Source: Clostridia bacterium
GTDB lineage: Bacteria; Bacillota; Clostridia; Caldicoprobacterales; Caldicoprobacteraceae
DNA length: 64,000 bases
Assembly: GCA_017577715.1 (NCBI GenBank)
Contig: PKRC01000003.1
Coordinates: 1-64,000 of the forward strand
Direction of reading: 5' to 3'
The notes below the pieces were generated by a model, which saw only the letters and a list, made by a program, of their open reading frames with translations, did not search any database and was not told the DNA's origin. A program made the position numbers and the translations under genes. Shown in pieces: positions 25,306 through 33,532 of the stretch. The first letter of the stretch is position 1; every line of letters starts with the position of its first letter.

Positions 25306-25518
25306 ATGTGGATTTATGAGAAGAAATTACAGTACCCAGTAAGGATAAAGAACCCCAATCCCAAGATGGCAAAATATATTATCACCCAGTATGGGGGACC
25401 TGATGGAGAACTGGCAGCGTCCTTAAGATACCTCTCACAGAGATATCACATGCCCATTCCGGAAGCAAAAGCAGTGCTAAACGACATAGGTACATCGTTA
25501 ACGATATTGCTCATCTAG
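25306..25518 (+). CDS. cotJC: cotJC, 5' segment (interrupted gene)
   Basis: Codons 1-63 of the manganese-catalase-like coat protein CotJC, from MWIYEKKLQYPV to KAVLNDIGT, with the first metal-ligand Glu in GGPDGELAASLRYLSQRY. After the core ATAGGTAC (25486-25493) the frame runs into element DNA, adds SLTILLI and stops at 25516-25518. The intact family protein is about 190 residues, so two thirds are missing here; they lie at 33563-33947. The ribosome-binding site GGAGGG and the start are intact. In this configuration only a 70-residue fragment can be made. Joining at the core restores the full frame. Confidence 0.93.
   Translation: MWIYEKKLQYPVRIKNPNPKMAKYIITQYGGPDGELAASLRYLSQRYHMPIPEAKAVLNDIGTSLTILLI
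25473..25515. other. Left attachment site of the cotJC element
   Basis: The chromosomal half (25473-25485) is cotJC coding sequence, then core ATAGGTAC (25486-25493), then an element-side arm (25494-25515) beginning ATCGTTAACG and ending GCTCATC. This arm is the inverted complement of the arm at 33533-33554 with a single mismatch. Confidence 0.88.
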
Positions 25519-25712
25519 TTATGAATTTCCATTCGTCGTGTCGGCAATATTAAGGAACTTATAGTATGGTACATATTGTACAATATATATAAACAAAACA
25601 TAAAAACTGCTGTCAACAGCTGGGTTTGGCATACGCAACCGGTGGAGCTGACTAGCAACATGTTTATTAATCTGATAGACCGGAAAAAACACAGGGTTAA
25701 GTATCTCTTGGA
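25516..25712. other. Non-coding element end
   Basis: No convincing gene. It contains a 14-bp perfect palindrome ATATTGTACAATAT (25573-25586) that could be an operator. A minus-strand 66-codon frame here lacks support. Confidence 0.4.
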
Positions 25713-25741
25713 TTGACAAAAGTTTGGTGTATTGCTAAAAT
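25713..25741 (+). promoter_or_regulatory. Promoter of the manganese-riboswitch unit
   Basis: TTGACA (25713-25718), 17-bp spacer, TAAAAT (25736-25741), just ahead of the aptamer. Confidence 0.8.
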
Positions 25742-25750
25742 AGTGCTAAC

Positions 25751-25890
25751 ACTAAAAGGGAGTAGCTCTAAAGATAAGATCAACATGCTGGAGGGAATCC
25801 TCCTGGTCTTATCTGCTTTAACGTTTGTTAAAGCGAGCGAGACTTTTAGATTATCGGAATGTGACTGATAATCTAAAAGTCTTTTTTTAT
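25751..25890 (+). ncRNA. yybP-ykoY manganese riboswitch with attenuator
   Basis: The aptamer matches the yybP-ykoY consensus: AAAGGGAGTAGC near the 5' end (25755 on) and AGCGAGCGAGAC near the 3' end. P1 is closed by CTAAAAG (25752-25758) and CTTTTAG (25843-25849). A perfect 14-bp terminator stem (25842-25855 with 25867-25880) plus seven T overlaps the 3' strand of P1. Metal-bound aptamer should therefore prevent terminator formation and switch the gene on. This class senses Mn2+ and typically controls Mn exporters, which fits the downstream gene. Confidence 0.9.
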
Positions 25891-26001
25891 TGAATGAAAG
25901 GGGACAGAAAGTATATTGGACTGTAATGATTGGAAGAATTATGAGAAAACAGATCGATTTTTTTAATAGATATGCAAAGGAATGGAAAGAGGAGGAATGA
26001 T

Positions 26002-27147
26002 ATGATTCAGGAAATGATTTGGGCATTTTTATTGATTTTTGTTGCGGAAATGGGGGACAAGACCCAAATTCTAGCCATGGCATTTGCAACAAGATTTCCG
26101 GTAAGAAAGGTACTGATGGGAATAGGGTTGGGAGTATTTTTGAACCATGGTCTTGCTGTCGTTTTAGGAAGCTATCTATCTCGGGTGGTTCCCATCAGAA
26201 CCATTCAGATGATTGCCGGAGCTGCCTTTGTTGGATTTGCATTTTGGACGCTGAAGCCTGAAGATGAGGAAGAAGAAAAAGAGCAAAGGATGCAATTTGG
26301 GCCGATGATAACGGTTGCCCTGGCTTTCTTTTTAGGCGAGCTTGGCGATAAAACTCAATTGACGGCAATCACCCTATCAGCCGATGCTAAATATCCGGTG
26401 ATGGTTCTGGCAGGAACCGTTTCAGGCATGATAGCCACCGGAGCTTTGGGGATTTTGATTGGTAAGAAGTTAGGCGATAAGATTCCGGAACTGGGTATTA
26501 AAATACTGGCGGCTTCCATTTTTATGTTCTTTGGACTTCAAAAGCTGTTTCAAACGGTACCTCCTCGATTTTTAAAATTATATACCGTGGTCCCATTCAT
26601 CTGCATACTAGCTTTAATTACATATTTGATGGTGTGTTCATTGATTCGCAGAAGGCGCGCTGGGATGCAATCTAGCCTTGTGGCTACAGCAAAGCTGCTT
26701 CATGACTATTATCTGCATATGAAAGAGGATTTGGACCATATTTGTCTGGGACCGACGTATTGCGGCACATGTGAGGGGAATCAATGCGTTATTGGACACG
26801 CAAAGGAGATAGTACAGGCGGCATTGGACAATCAAGAGTGCCAGGCGGTACCCCGGGGGAACGAGGTGGACCACTGGAATAAGCCTTTTACGGAAGAGGA
26901 GATTTTAGATTGCCTGGTGGATACCCTTTGGTTGATCAGCATCATTTGGGATGAAAAGAATTTGACTAATGCTCACTTCATCAGAAACCAAATGGAAACA
27001 ATTCTCCTAGGTCAACCGATAAAAAGATTTGAAGATATTGATTCATACATCGAGGAAGTGAGAAAGGTGGATGCCGTGTTATCCGATAAAATTAGCAGTA
27101 TGTTTCGAAGAAGAAAGCCCACAGGGGCCAGCAACATGTCTGCTTAA
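26002..27147 (+). CDS. UPF0016/TMEM165-type manganese transporter
   Basis: A 381-residue membrane protein. The first ~215 residues are the UPF0016 (GDT1/MneA) fold of six membrane segments with both signature motifs, EMGDKTQILAMAF and ELGDKTQLTAITL, which form the cation pathway; bacterial MneA-type members export Mn2+. A cytosolic extension of ~165 residues follows, with a Cys cluster (CLGPTYCGTCEGNQC) that could bind metal and is not part of the basic fold. The ATG at 26002 follows AGAGGAGG. It is controlled by the manganese riboswitch directly upstream. Located inside the cotJC element. Confidence 0.9.
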   Translation: MIQEMIWAFLLIFVAEMGDKTQILAMAFATRFPVRKVLMGIGLGVFLNHGLAVVLGSYLSRVVPIRTIQMIAGAAFVGFAFWTLKPEDEEEEKEQRMQFGPMITVALAFFLGELGDKTQLTAITLSADAKYPVMVLAGTVSGMIATGALGILIGKKLGDKIPELGIKILAASIFMFFGLQKLFQTVPPRFLKLYTVVPFICILALITYLMVCSLIRRRRAGMQSSLVATAKLLHDYYLHMKEDLDHICLGPTYCGTCEGNQCVIGHAKEIVQAALDNQECQAVPRGNEVDHWNKPFTEEEILDCLVDTLWLISIIWDEKNLTNAHFIRNQMETILLGQPIKRFEDIDSYIEEVRKVDAVLSDKISSMFRRRKPTGASNMSA

Positions 27148-27169
27148 GGCATAGAAGCTAAGGGGTTGT

Positions 27170-27207
27170 CTAAAAAGGAGCGTTTGCGTTCATGCGCTCC
27201 TTTTAGT
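27170..27207 (+). terminator. Terminator of the transporter gene
   Basis: AAAAAGGAGCG / GCGCTCCTTTT hairpin. The following ~270 bp to 27483 hold no recognised gene; a promoter for the recombinase unit must lie here but is not evident. Confidence 0.75.
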
Positions 27208-27483
27208 ATTTTGGGCTAATAGCAAAAATAAATGAGGAATATGCCTTGTGCGCTGTATTTAGGCTGCAGCCGGGCTTTAGCTGTCCTGTTTCCATGAGGA
27301 TGCAGGGATGAGAACTCTCTCGATTCAGATAACAACAAGGTGCCTAGCATTGCGGTTTATATCATTTGTGTTTTTTGCGCGATGAAGTGTCAAGAACGGC
27401 GCATTGTCAATAGAATGTAATGACGAGGGCCTTTCGATAAACTGATGAAAAGAGCTCGCAATAAATCTGGGAGGAGAAGCGCT

Positions 27484-27711
27484 GTGGTTGTGAACAGCAA
27501 TATAAAAATTAGCATTTCGGATAGAGAAAGAGAAGAGCTGATAAAAAACTTTAAAATAGGGGTATTGTGTCAGTTGCAAAAGGAGGGCTATATAACTGAG
27601 GAGCAGCTGGATAAGATGATAAGCGATATAAACAGCGCAACCTCTGCAGATAGGAAGTGTAGTGACCTAAATGCAGTAAGCTTTGAAAAATTCCTGCTTC
27701 CAGCGCAATAA
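27484..27711 (+). CDS. 75-residue protein upstream of the recombinase
   Basis: A small protein starting at GTG 27484, seven bases after GGGAGGAG. It reads VVNSNIKISISDREREELIKNFK, then LCQLQKEGYITEEQLDKMISDI. The second half has the two-helix look of SHOCT-like segments (short C-terminal helical hairpins). It lies 78 bp before the recombinase gene in the same direction, probably in one transcript. Similar small genes accompany large serine recombinases in Clostridia. A role as recombination directionality factor or accessory protein is a hypothesis only. Confidence 0.65.
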   Translation: MVVNSNIKISISDREREELIKNFKIGVLCQLQKEGYITEEQLDKMISDINSATSADRKCSDLNAVSFEKFLLPAQ

Positions 27712-27789
27712 TGCAAAATAGTTAGAAGGATAAGCGTTGATGTCGATATGGAAACCGATTAGAAGTAACCATGCCCCGGGGAGGGTGTA

Positions 27790-29424
27790 ATGTCCAGCAT
27801 GTCTGGCACCAAAAAGAGGGTATGTGCCTATTGCAGGGTATCAACCGATAAGGATGATCAGGTAAACTCTTTTGAGTCCCAAAGGCGATTTTTTGAAGAA
27901 TACATACGAAAAAACGATGAATGGGAACTGGTCGACATCTATGCGGACGAGGGGATAAGCGGCACATCAACCGAAAAGCGCACCGAATTCTTGAGAATGA
28001 TGGAAGATGCCAAACGCAGGAAAATAGATTTGATTTTGACGAAAGAAATATCGAGGTTTGCCAGAAATACTCTGGATAGCATATACTACACCCGCAAGTT
28101 GAGGAGCATGGGCGTGGGTGTAATATTTATCAACGATAACATTAACACCCTTGATGACGATGCCGAGCTTAGGTTGACCATAATGGCGAGCTTGGCACAG
28201 GAGGAAAGCCGCCGAATATCCCAAAGGGTAAAATGGGGCCAAAAAAGGCAGATGGAAAGAGGCGTGGTGTTTGGCAGGGCGCCGCTCGGTTATGACCTTA
28301 AAGACGGCGTGCTGAGCGTTAATGAGGAAGAAGCCGAAATCGTGCGTATGATTTTCCATAAGTTTACCAATGAAGGGAAGGGCTTGCATACAATTGCAAA
28401 GGAATTGTGCCAAGCGGGCATAAGGACCAAAAGAGGCAACCTACGCTGGAGCAATACCACGGTTTTGAAGATCTTGCGCAATGAAAAATATGTGGGAGAT
28501 CTGTGTCAGAAGAAGACCTTTACGCCCGATTTTTTGACCCATAAAAAGAAGTACAACAAAGGACAGGAAGAGATGATATATATAAGGGACCATCATGAAC
28601 CCATTATCTCAAGGGAGCTATGGGAAGCCACACAAAGGGAATTACAGCGCAGAAGTATAATCAATGGACAAAATAGTAAGTACAGCAGTCGGTACTGGTG
28701 CAGCGGAAAGATATTTTGTGGCAAATGCGGAAGCAGGTTTGTCAGCAGAGTTAGGAGATTGAAAAGCGGGAATACATATAGGGCATGGAAATGCGAAGAA
28801 TTTGTCAAGCACGGCACCGAAAAAACCGATGGATTGGGCAATGTCATTGGTTGCAGTCAAGGTTCCGTAAACCACGCTGTGTTGGAAGAGATAATCGGGT
28901 ACCTTCTTAGAAATATCATCATAGATAAAAGAGAGCAGATAATAGATGACCTTAAAGAGCTCATCAAAAAGCATGAAACTCCTGTGAAGATGAGGAGCGT
29001 AGATGGCCTGTTAAAGCAAATAGAAAACATAAACAGAAAAAAGGCTAAGTTGATAGACAGCATGCTTGAAGGGGTTATATCCAAGCAGGATGTAGCCTTC
29101 ATGAACCAAAGATACGATAAAGAGATTGAGGAGCTTAGAAAGAAGATAAAGGAGATAGAGGAAATCAATATAAACAATCAGAAACGGGCCAACGCGCTGA
29201 AATCGTATATTGAGAGAATCAATGCCCTGGTTGATGACATGGAAAACCAAAAACCCGAAGAGGTTTACAGAAGAGTGGTCGAGAAGATAGTGGTGCATCA
29301 AAATAAGATACTCGAAATATATTTCAACTGCCTTATCAAGCCGATAAAGATAAAGTATAAAGCGACGGGAAAACTGAACTATAGGATTCAAGTGGAACTG
29401 CTTGACGACGGGCACCATCGTTAA
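27790..29424 (+). CDS. Large serine recombinase of the cotJC element
   Basis: A 544-residue site-specific recombinase. The N-terminal resolvase domain has the nucleophile Ser18 in VCAYCRVSTDKDDQ and the conserved ISRFARNT. The recombinase domain runs from about residue 160 (GRAPLGYD..). A zinc ribbon lies around residues 300-355 (FCGKCGSRF ... WKCEEF ... GC), and a coiled coil around 400-480 (YDKEIEELRKKIKEIEEIN) of the type that controls integration versus excision. The ATG follows GGGGAGGG by 5 bp. Enzymes of this class exchange DNA between attP and attB at a short core, as seen at both element ends. It is the obvious candidate for both insertion into and precise excision from cotJC. Confidence 0.95.
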   Translation: MSSMSGTKKRVCAYCRVSTDKDDQVNSFESQRRFFEEYIRKNDEWELVDIYADEGISGTSTEKRTEFLRMMEDAKRRKIDLILTKEISRFARNTLDSIYYTRKLRSMGVGVIFINDNINTLDDDAELRLTIMASLAQEESRRISQRVKWGQKRQMERGVVFGRAPLGYDLKDGVLSVNEEEAEIVRMIFHKFTNEGKGLHTIAKELCQAGIRTKRGNLRWSNTTVLKILRNEKYVGDLCQKKTFTPDFLTHKKKYNKGQEEMIYIRDHHEPIISRELWEATQRELQRRSIINGQNSKYSSRYWCSGKIFCGKCGSRFVSRVRRLKSGNTYRAWKCEEFVKHGTEKTDGLGNVIGCSQGSVNHAVLEEIIGYLLRNIIIDKREQIIDDLKELIKKHETPVKMRSVDGLLKQIENINRKKAKLIDSMLEGVISKQDVAFMNQRYDKEIEELRKKIKEIEEININNQKRANALKSYIERINALVDDMENQKPEEVYRRVVEKIVVHQNKILEIYFNCLIKPIKIKYKATGKLNYRIQVELLDDGHHR

Positions 29425-29430
29425 AAAAGC

Positions 29431-29489
29431 GGGGCGCCGACTCCCCTAAATTTGGCTAACAGAGAGAAAGCCAATCTGGTCGACGCCCC
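29431..29489 (+). terminator. Nested hairpin after the recombinase gene
   Basis: The outer arms GGGGCGCCGAC (29431-29441) and GTCGACGCCCC (29479-29489) pair with one mismatch. Inside, TTGGCT (29452-29457) pairs with AGCCAA (29469-29474). There is no T run, so it may be an RNA structure or 3' stability element rather than a simple terminator. Confidence 0.45.
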
Positions 29490-29517
29490 AGGATAGACGC
29501 CACAATGTACGAAACCT

Positions 29518-29867
29518 TTACTTTAACTTCCACGCCAGGTCGGCCAAGAATAGATCCTTTTCCAGCTGCTCAAGGTTGGTATCTTTGTTTATGTGGACAA
29601 ACTCGATGTTCTACTGGGGCTAAAGGTGTGCATCCAGGTGATTATACCCGCGCAGTTGTCGCGATAATTGGCCTCTTTTACCACATTGCTGATTTCCTCC
29701 GGCGTTTTGGCCGTAACCTTATAAACGATCTTACACGGAAGCCTTCCACTTGCATTGAGCTGGTCAGCCATCTCGGCCGCTCTGGCAGCTACGATTTCCA
29801 GCACCTCGGGGCCGTATAAAAACTGGCTGCCCACCACAAACCAAAATTCATAATCTTTCATTGCCAT
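29518..29867 (-). pseudogene. araA: L-arabinose isomerase, internally deleted
   Basis: Classical AraA reduced to its two ends. The N-terminal ~84 residues (MAMKDYEFWFVVGSQFLYG to IITWMHTFSP) are fused, out of frame, to the last ~30 (NIEFVHINKDTNLEQLEKD to AWKLK, stop at 29518-29520). About 380 internal codons, including all catalytic residues, are gone. The start has a good ribosome-binding site (AGAGGGGAG) and lies 15 bp after the kinase stop, so it was the second gene of an araBA-type operon. The other end of the loss is next to the recombinase gene, so the deletion may date from element assembly. Confidence 0.9.
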
Positions 29868-29882
29868 TTGCTGTTCTCCCCT

Positions 29883-31487
29883 CTATCGAATATGTACCAC
29901 TGCGGCCTTTTCAACCGCCAGGCCGGCCTGGTATCTTTTAATGTATTGATTGAAGCCTTCCACATCCTTGGCATCGGGTTCAACGCAATTCACGGGCTTG
30001 CCGGCAAAAACTTTATTGGATAGGTAATCTTCTAACGTTTCTCCCTCGTCTCTATTTACCATATATGCAGCAAGTAAGGCCATACCCCACGGGCCGCCCT
30101 CTCCGGCCGTCTCCATCACGCTGATTGGGATATTAAGAGCGGCTGCCATGAGCTTTTGCCCAACATTACCGGCTTTGAAGAAACCGCCATGGCCCATCAT
30201 CGAATCGATTTGGACGTGCTCTTTTTCAAGCAAAATGTCCATTCCCAGCCTCAGCGTGGCTATAGCACCATACAGCTGTGCACGGGCGAAATTGGCAAAG
30301 GTGAATTTGGCATCAGGTAACCGTACAAACAGTGGACGCCCTTCTTCAAGCCCGGTAATAGGTTCACCGGCGAAATAGTTATAGGAGACTAGACCGCCGC
30401 AATCTGCGTCACCCTCCAGAGCCTTATAGAACAGCGCCTCTAGCGCTTGGTGGAAGGTGCACGGCTGTCCCAAAGCTTCAGCAAAGCCGCACAGCATCCT
30501 GGCCCAATCATCAATATCCGATGTACAGTTGTTGCAGTGCACCATGGCAACTGGCTTGCCGGTTGGCGTGGTGACCATATCCACTTCTTCATATACGCGG
30601 GACAACATCTTTTCCAACACGATCATGGCAAAGATCGATGTGCCGGCAGATATGTTCCCGGTTCTAACTGCTATGCTGTTGGTGGCCACCATTCCGGTGC
30701 CGGCATCGCCTTCCGGAGGTGCTATGGGAATACCAGGACGGAGCTTGCCAGTGGGATCCAGCTTTTTGGCACCTTCAGGAGTCAGCTCTCCGCCTTTTTC
30801 ACCGGCCATCAATACCCCCGGAAGAATATGGCGCAGTTTCCACGGGTACTTCTTAGGCGCGATTAAGTTTTCAAACTGTTCAATCATGTTGCTGTCATAG
30901 TCGTTGGTATTGCTGCCAATGGGGAATACGCCAGAGGCATCGCCTATACCCAGCACTTTTTCACCCGACAGCTGCCAGTGCACGTAACCGGCTAAGGTGG
31001 TAATAAAATCAATATCTGCTACATGGGATTCTCCATTTAAGATGGCTTGATAGAGATGAGCTATGCTCCAACGTTGGGGAATGTTAAAGTTGAACAGATT
31101 GGTCAACTCCGATGCGGCCTTCTCAGTTATGGTATTGCGCCATGTGCGATATGGAACTAGCAGCGAACCGTTTTTATCAAAGGGCAGATATCCATGCATC
31201 ATAGCCGAGATTCCGATAGCCTTTAGATTGGTGATTTCTACACCGTATTTCTCGGCCACCTCACTGCATAGGTTGCGGTAACTGTCCTGAATGCCGGTCC
31301 AGACATCCTCCAATCGATAGGTCCATATGCCGTCTTCGTAGCGGTTTTGCCAGGAATGACTGCCAGAAGCAATCGGATTGTGGTTGTCATCAATCAGTAC
31401 CGCTTTAATGCGAGTAGACCCCAGCTCGATGCCCAACACAGCTTGGCCATCTGATATCAGCTGCCTGATTCTTTCCCGATTGTCCAT
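29883..31487 (-). CDS. FGGY-family kinase, ribulokinase-like
   Basis: A 534-residue sugar kinase of the FGGY family. The N-terminal ATPase fold begins GIELGSTRIKAVLIDD; phosphate- and sugar-binding segments include MHGYLPFD, PPEGDAGTGMVATNSIAVRTG and MGHGGFFKAGNVGQ near the C-terminus. It is upstream of the araA remnant in one operon and preceded by an AraR operator, so phosphorylation of L-ribulose is the likely role; xylulose is an alternative. It lies on the minus strand inside the cotJC element and is apparently intact. With araA broken, its substrate must come from another isomerase. Confidence 0.87.
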   Translation of the reverse strand: MDNRERIRQLISDGQAVLGIELGSTRIKAVLIDDNHNPIASGSHSWQNRYEDGIWTYRLEDVWTGIQDSYRNLCSEVAEKYGVEITNLKAIGISAMMHGYLPFDKNGSLLVPYRTWRNTITEKAASELTNLFNFNIPQRWSIAHLYQAILNGESHVADIDFITTLAGYVHWQLSGEKVLGIGDASGVFPIGSNTNDYDSNMIEQFENLIAPKKYPWKLRHILPGVLMAGEKGGELTPEGAKKLDPTGKLRPGIPIAPPEGDAGTGMVATNSIAVRTGNISAGTSIFAMIVLEKMLSRVYEEVDMVTTPTGKPVAMVHCNNCTSDIDDWARMLCGFAEALGQPCTFHQALEALFYKALEGDADCGGLVSYNYFAGEPITGLEEGRPLFVRLPDAKFTFANFARAQLYGAIATLRLGMDILLEKEHVQIDSMMGHGGFFKAGNVGQKLMAAALNIPISVMETAGEGGPWGMALLAAYMVNRDEGETLEDYLSNKVFAGKPVNCVEPDAKDVEGFNQYIKRYQAGLAVEKAAVVHIR

Positions 31488-31568
31488 ATAATCACTCCCC
31501 TGAATATTTTACTTATTATCGCTTAGTGCAATGGCTGTTAAGTATATGATGGATGTGGTTTTACTATT

Positions 31569-31584
31569 AGTTGTACGTACAACT
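31569..31584. promoter_or_regulatory. AraR operator of the kinase-araA operon
   Basis: AGTTGTACGTACAACT is a perfect 16-bp palindrome matching the AraR box (ATTTGTACGTACAAAT-like). It lies immediately downstream of the -10 box on the minus strand, a classic repression position. Confidence 0.85.
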
Positions 31585-31593
31585 TGCAATTCA

Positions 31594-31622
31594 ATTATAC
31601 TGCATTTTATCTATAACCTCAA
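31594..31622 (-). promoter_or_regulatory. Promoter of the kinase-araA operon
   Basis: On the minus strand, TTGAGG (31617-31622), 17-bp spacer, TATAAT (31594-31599). Confidence 0.75.
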
Positions 31623-31893
31623 TAGAGTTGTATTAATAAGGCATAATTATGACTTTTTCGGCTTTTCCTTTCCAGCTGATAATTTTCTGTATAGCTATAA
31701 AATAGCCGGTTTTCCATTTGGTTAGTCAGTGACAAAAAAGGTGCGCTCGCATTTTATCTGGGTTTATTGTTGAGGCAATTTGCTCGGTTTTTAAGAATGG
31801 AATTATAAAACCTTAGAAGATGATGTAACTGATTTGACAGATTAAAAATGGGCTGTTGACAATTCAATGAAGGAGGTTTTCCGTAAGACGGTG

Positions 31894-31922
31894 TTAACAA
31901 ACATTGAAAAACGGTGTACAAT
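31894..31922 (+). promoter_or_regulatory. Promoter of the MATE gene
   Basis: TTAACA (31894-31899), 17-bp spacer, TACAAT (31917-31922). The stretch 31623-31893 has no recognised gene. Confidence 0.55.
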
Positions 31923-31949
31923 CTAGATTGGCCAATATAGGAGGGGTAG

Positions 31950-33335
31950 GTGAAGGTGGTTAAGGTAAACGACATAACCGAAGGAAATGTATTCAAAGCA
32001 TTATTCAGATTGGCTCTTCCCATTATGGGGACATCCTTTGTTCAAATGGCCTATAATATGACCGATATGCTTTGGGTAGGGAGGATTGGCTCCAGGGCTG
32101 TGGCTGCCGTCGGAACGGCCGGTTTCTTTACATGGCTTGGAGCGGCCTTTATATTGATATCCAGAGTAGGTGCCGAGGTAGGGGTAGCTCAATCGGTAGG
32201 AAAACGGGATATGGCCGAGGTCAGGGCCTATATAAAACACAGTATTCAGCTTATTATTTCCCTGGCTTTGCTATATGCCTTGGTGTTGATCATCTTTTGC
32301 AGGCCTTTGATTGGATTTTTTAATATTGGTGAGCAGGATATTGTGGACGATGCGGTCACCTATTTAGTCATAGTTGCCTCGGGGATGGTATTCTATTTTA
32401 TTAATCCCGTCTTTACTGCCATTTTTAACGGCTACGGGGAAAGCAGGATTCCTTTTACCATAAATTCATTGGGACTGATTATAAATATGATTTTAGACCC
32501 GTTGCTGATTCTGGGATTAGGGCCTTTTCCCAGACTAGAGGTTGTCGGCGCGGCTTTGGCGACCATAATTGCCCAGTTTTGCGTCACTGTCATATTCATT
32601 ATCAAAGCCAGAAGGACAAAAGAGATATTTTCAGGCCTAAATCTATTTGAAGTTCCGGATATGGGCCGCATAAAAACCATTGTTAGGTTAGGATTGCCGG
32701 CGGGACTTCAAAGTGGGCTATTTACGGTATTTGCCATGTTCATTGCCAGGATAATCGCCCAATGGGGTCCCATACCAATAGCGGTGCAAAAGATTGGCTC
32801 CCAAATAGAGGCTATATCCTGGATGACGGCAGGGGGATTTCAAACTGCCATGAGCACCTTGGTGGGGCAAAACTACGGTGCCAATAAATGGCACAGGGTT
32901 GTTAAGAGTTATATTGCAGGAATTTTGGCTATGTCCATAATAGGGATATTGGCTACCGCACTGCTGATCTTTGCTCCAAGGCCACTATTTTCCATATTCA
33001 TCGACGAAGAAGAGACCATAAGGCACGGAATTGCATATTTACGGATATTGGGGCTTTCACAGCTATTTATGTGCCTGGAGTTAACCTCGGCAGGTGCTTT
33101 TAACGGATTGGGCAAGACTGTTCCCCCGTCGGTAGTAGGAATAACCTTCAACGCTTTAAGGATCCCGGCAGCCCTTTTGCTATCTTCAACTAGCCTGGAA
33201 CTTAACGGCGTATGGTGGGCTATAAGCATGTCAAGCGTCTGCAAGGGTACGGTGTTAACCGCGTGGTTCGTATTTACGCTTATTAGGAATCCCGAAACCA
33301 AGGTCCTCAGGAAAGTAAACCTCTTTAATTCCTAA
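31950..33335 (+). CDS. MATE-family efflux transporter
   Basis: A 461-residue inner-membrane antiporter of the MATE family, with about twelve hydrophobic segments in two homologous halves. The N-terminal LFRLALPIMGTSFVQMAYNMTDMLWVGRIG and the second-half IVRLGLPAGLQSGLFTVFAMFIARII are typical. Members export drugs or metabolites with Na+ or H+. GTG start 3 bp after the AGGAGGGGTAG region; the GTG at 31956 is possible. Last gene of the cotJC element before its right end. The 195 bp after it contain two copies of AAGGGGTTATTT and no gene. Confidence 0.92.
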   Translation: MKVVKVNDITEGNVFKALFRLALPIMGTSFVQMAYNMTDMLWVGRIGSRAVAAVGTAGFFTWLGAAFILISRVGAEVGVAQSVGKRDMAEVRAYIKHSIQLIISLALLYALVLIIFCRPLIGFFNIGEQDIVDDAVTYLVIVASGMVFYFINPVFTAIFNGYGESRIPFTINSLGLIINMILDPLLILGLGPFPRLEVVGAALATIIAQFCVTVIFIIKARRTKEIFSGLNLFEVPDMGRIKTIVRLGLPAGLQSGLFTVFAMFIARIIAQWGPIPIAVQKIGSQIEAISWMTAGGFQTAMSTLVGQNYGANKWHRVVKSYIAGILAMSIIGILATALLIFAPRPLFSIFIDEEETIRHGIAYLRILGLSQLFMCLELTSAGAFNGLGKTVPPSVVGITFNALRIPAALLLSSTSLELNGVWWAISMSSVCKGTVLTAWFVFTLIRNPETKVLRKVNLFNS

Positions 33336-33371
33336 TTTACTTTGTACCGTTTAATGAGCAAGTTGCAAAGG

Positions 33372-33405
33372 GGTTATTTATAAGGTAAAAAGGGGTTATT
33401 TTGTA
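33372..33405 (+). repeat. Short direct repeat near the element's right end
   Basis: AAGGGGTTATTT occurs twice with an 8-10 base gap. No function is assigned. Confidence 0.4.
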
Positions 33406-33532
33406 AGATAATGTGTAACGTTAACCGCGTATGGAAATGCTTCTGTTGTATTTTAACTGCCTTGTTAAAATGAAAAGCTAAATGTAAGGCCGCGGGTAAA
33501 CGAAGTGCAGCATTCAAGTGGAATTGCTCAAT

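Noticed and set aside
25519..25719. 66-residue minus-strand frame at the left end of the cotJC element
   Set aside because: No ribosome-binding site and no family-like pattern; it overlaps the Mn riboswitch promoter.
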